Made by a program: the position numbers and the translations under genes | The notes under the pieces: generated by a model | The model's database searches: none | What the model saw: the letters and a program-made list of their open reading frames with translations, nothing else | Told to the model about the DNA's origin: nothing | Source: Flavobacteriales bacterium | GTDB lineage: Bacteria; Bacteroidota; Bacteroidia; DT-38 | DNA length: 7,514 nucleotides | Assembly (NCBI GenBank): GCA_013214975.1 | Contig: JABSPR010000398.1 | Span: 1 to 7,514 of the forward strand | Direction: 5' to 3' | Part shown: piece by piece, positions 7,059 to 7,514 of the stretch | Layout: every line of letters begins with the position of its first letter | How positions within the stretch are numbered: position 1 is the first letter of the stretch

Positions 7059-7183
7059 GCAAGGCTTTAGCATATCCCTTTTACTATCTGCGTTATTCTT
7101 ATTTAATCTATAAAGCATTCCTCATAAGTTCTTATAACACCATCATTTGAATAGGAATGGCCATTTAGAGGTAATGCAACTTA

Positions 7184-7205
7184 GTACAACAACTTCTTGC
7201 TGTAC
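7184..7205. repeat. Imperfect inverted repeat (hairpin)
   Basis: GTACAACA (7184-7191) and TGCTGTAC (7198-7205) pair at seven of eight positions around the loop ACTTCT. No T-run follows, so it is not a typical terminator. Its role is unknown. Confidence 0.3.
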
Positions 7206-7247
7206 CGAAATCTTATCTTGATAATGTTTTCTTATAATTAACTTTAG

Positions 7248-7391
7248 TCAGTTCTTACTAAGGTTAATGTGCAATCTAATGATTTGCAAGGTATAGAAAA
7301 AGTGAATGTTAAAGCTACAATAGCTCAAATGTTTAGTCGTACATATAATTTCTACAACGATTATAACGTTATATATAGTACCAACTTATAG
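7248..7391 (+). pseudogene. Possible remnant of a coding sequence
   Basis: A plus-strand frame is open for 47 codons between stops at 7245-7247 and 7389-7391. It reads like protein (VNVQSNDLQGIEKVNVKA, then TIAQMFSRTYNFYNDYN) but has no ATG near its beginning. Only GTG or TTG could start it, apart from one ATG two-thirds of the way along. It may be the 3' end of a decayed gene displaced when the restriction operon arrived. No family is recognised, and chance is a real alternative in AT-rich DNA. Confidence 0.22.
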
Positions 7392-7414
7392 TAGAAAACC
7401 AATGGCATACCGCA

Positions 7415-7514
7415 TATTCTACTCAATTCACATTGGTTCTATTTAAATTCATTTTGGTTCAGTTCATATTCATTTCGATTCAGTTTGGTTCAGTTCTGAT
7501 TCAGCTCGGTTCTG
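7415..7514. repeat. Helically phased degenerate tandem repeat, runs off the right edge
   Basis: A short core of two bases plus TTC, usually followed by A or T, begins at 7415, 7425, 7435, 7446, 7456, 7467, 7477, 7487, 7498 and 7508. The spacing is always 10 or 11 bp. From 7435 onward most copies read GGTTCAG or GATTCAG. The array can also be read as a degenerate unit of about 21 bp with two cores. It continues to the window edge and is probably longer. It matches neither CRISPR nor an insertion sequence. Confidence 0.7.

Larger units (their letters stand above)
6976..7514. other. Long non-coding leader upstream of the restriction operon
   Basis: No convincing gene is seen in these 539 bases on either strand. 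The part nearest the operon holds a candidate promoter and two palindromes. The middle holds a 10-bp palindrome AATGGCCATT (7156-7165) and an imperfect hairpin (7184-7205). Further out come a possible coding remnant (7248-7391) and a helically phased repeat running off the right edge. A 40-codon plus-strand frame from ATG 7028 is rich in Y and lacks supporting features. Confidence 0.6.

Noticed and set aside
7028..7150. Plus-strand 40-residue frame starting MAKVSNLQYCSKALAY
   Set aside because: It is very tyrosine-rich, has no promoter or domain, and overlaps the candidate promoter and palindrome of the restriction operon. Chance is more likely.
7470..7514. Possible C-terminal end of a minus-strand gene entering from the right (ends ...QTESK)
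   Set aside because: Only 14 codons are visible and they fall wholly within the phased repeat, so coding cannot be judged.
7415..7514. CRISPR array
   Set aside because: Repeat units are far too short and degenerate, and there are no unique spacers of constant length and no cas genes.
1..7514. tRNA, rRNA or insertion sequence
   Set aside because: No cloverleaf-like or rRNA-like stretch, transposase frame or paired terminal repeats with target duplications were seen by reading.

Overview
The window is AT-rich and every confident gene lies on the minus strand. Several traits suggest a member of the Bacteroidota, probably a flavobacterium-like or related lineage. Gene starts lack Shine-Dalgarno sequences and are preceded only by A/T-rich DNA, genes are tightly packed, and a sequence resembling the Bacteroidota TTG / TAnnTTTG promoter lies upstream of the largest operon. 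This assignment is inferred from sequence style, not from a marker gene.

Layout, in the direction of transcription (right to left). Positions 6976-7514 are a non-coding leader of about 540 bases. It holds palindromes, a possible promoter, a possible coding remnant, and at its right edge a short motif repeated about once every 10.5 bp. Positions 6975-3919 encode a 1018-residue single-chain restriction-modification enzyme of the Type IIG/IIL kind: PD-(D/E)XK nuclease, helical linker, gamma-class N6-adenine methyltransferase, and target-recognition domain. Ten bases later, positions 3908-1386 encode an 840-residue GmrSD/SspE-like protein with a DUF262 domain, a DUF1524 HNH nuclease domain and a C-terminal DUF4268-like domain. 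The pair reads as one anti-phage operon. The first protein would mark self DNA and cut unmarked DNA. The second would probably attack modified phage DNA, or use the first protein's mark as a self signal.

Downstream, 1054-1302 holds a weakly supported small ORF. Positions 915-1053 are a control-like spacer with a near-perfect 20-bp palindrome and two pairs of short repeats with 10-bp spacing. Positions 914-1 hold three tightly coupled small genes: an LEA14-like beta-rich protein with a hydrophobic N-terminus, a one-pass membrane protein with a helical tail, and a partial gene running off the left edge. Their size and packing recall a phage or integrative-element module, but no hallmark phage gene is visible. 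A defence operon beside such a module fits an accessory island or the cargo end of a mobile element.

The candidate for novelty is the two-gene pairing of a Type IIG enzyme with a DUF262-DUF1524-DUF4268 protein. The unexplained DNA structures at 7415-7514 and 916-1015 come second.
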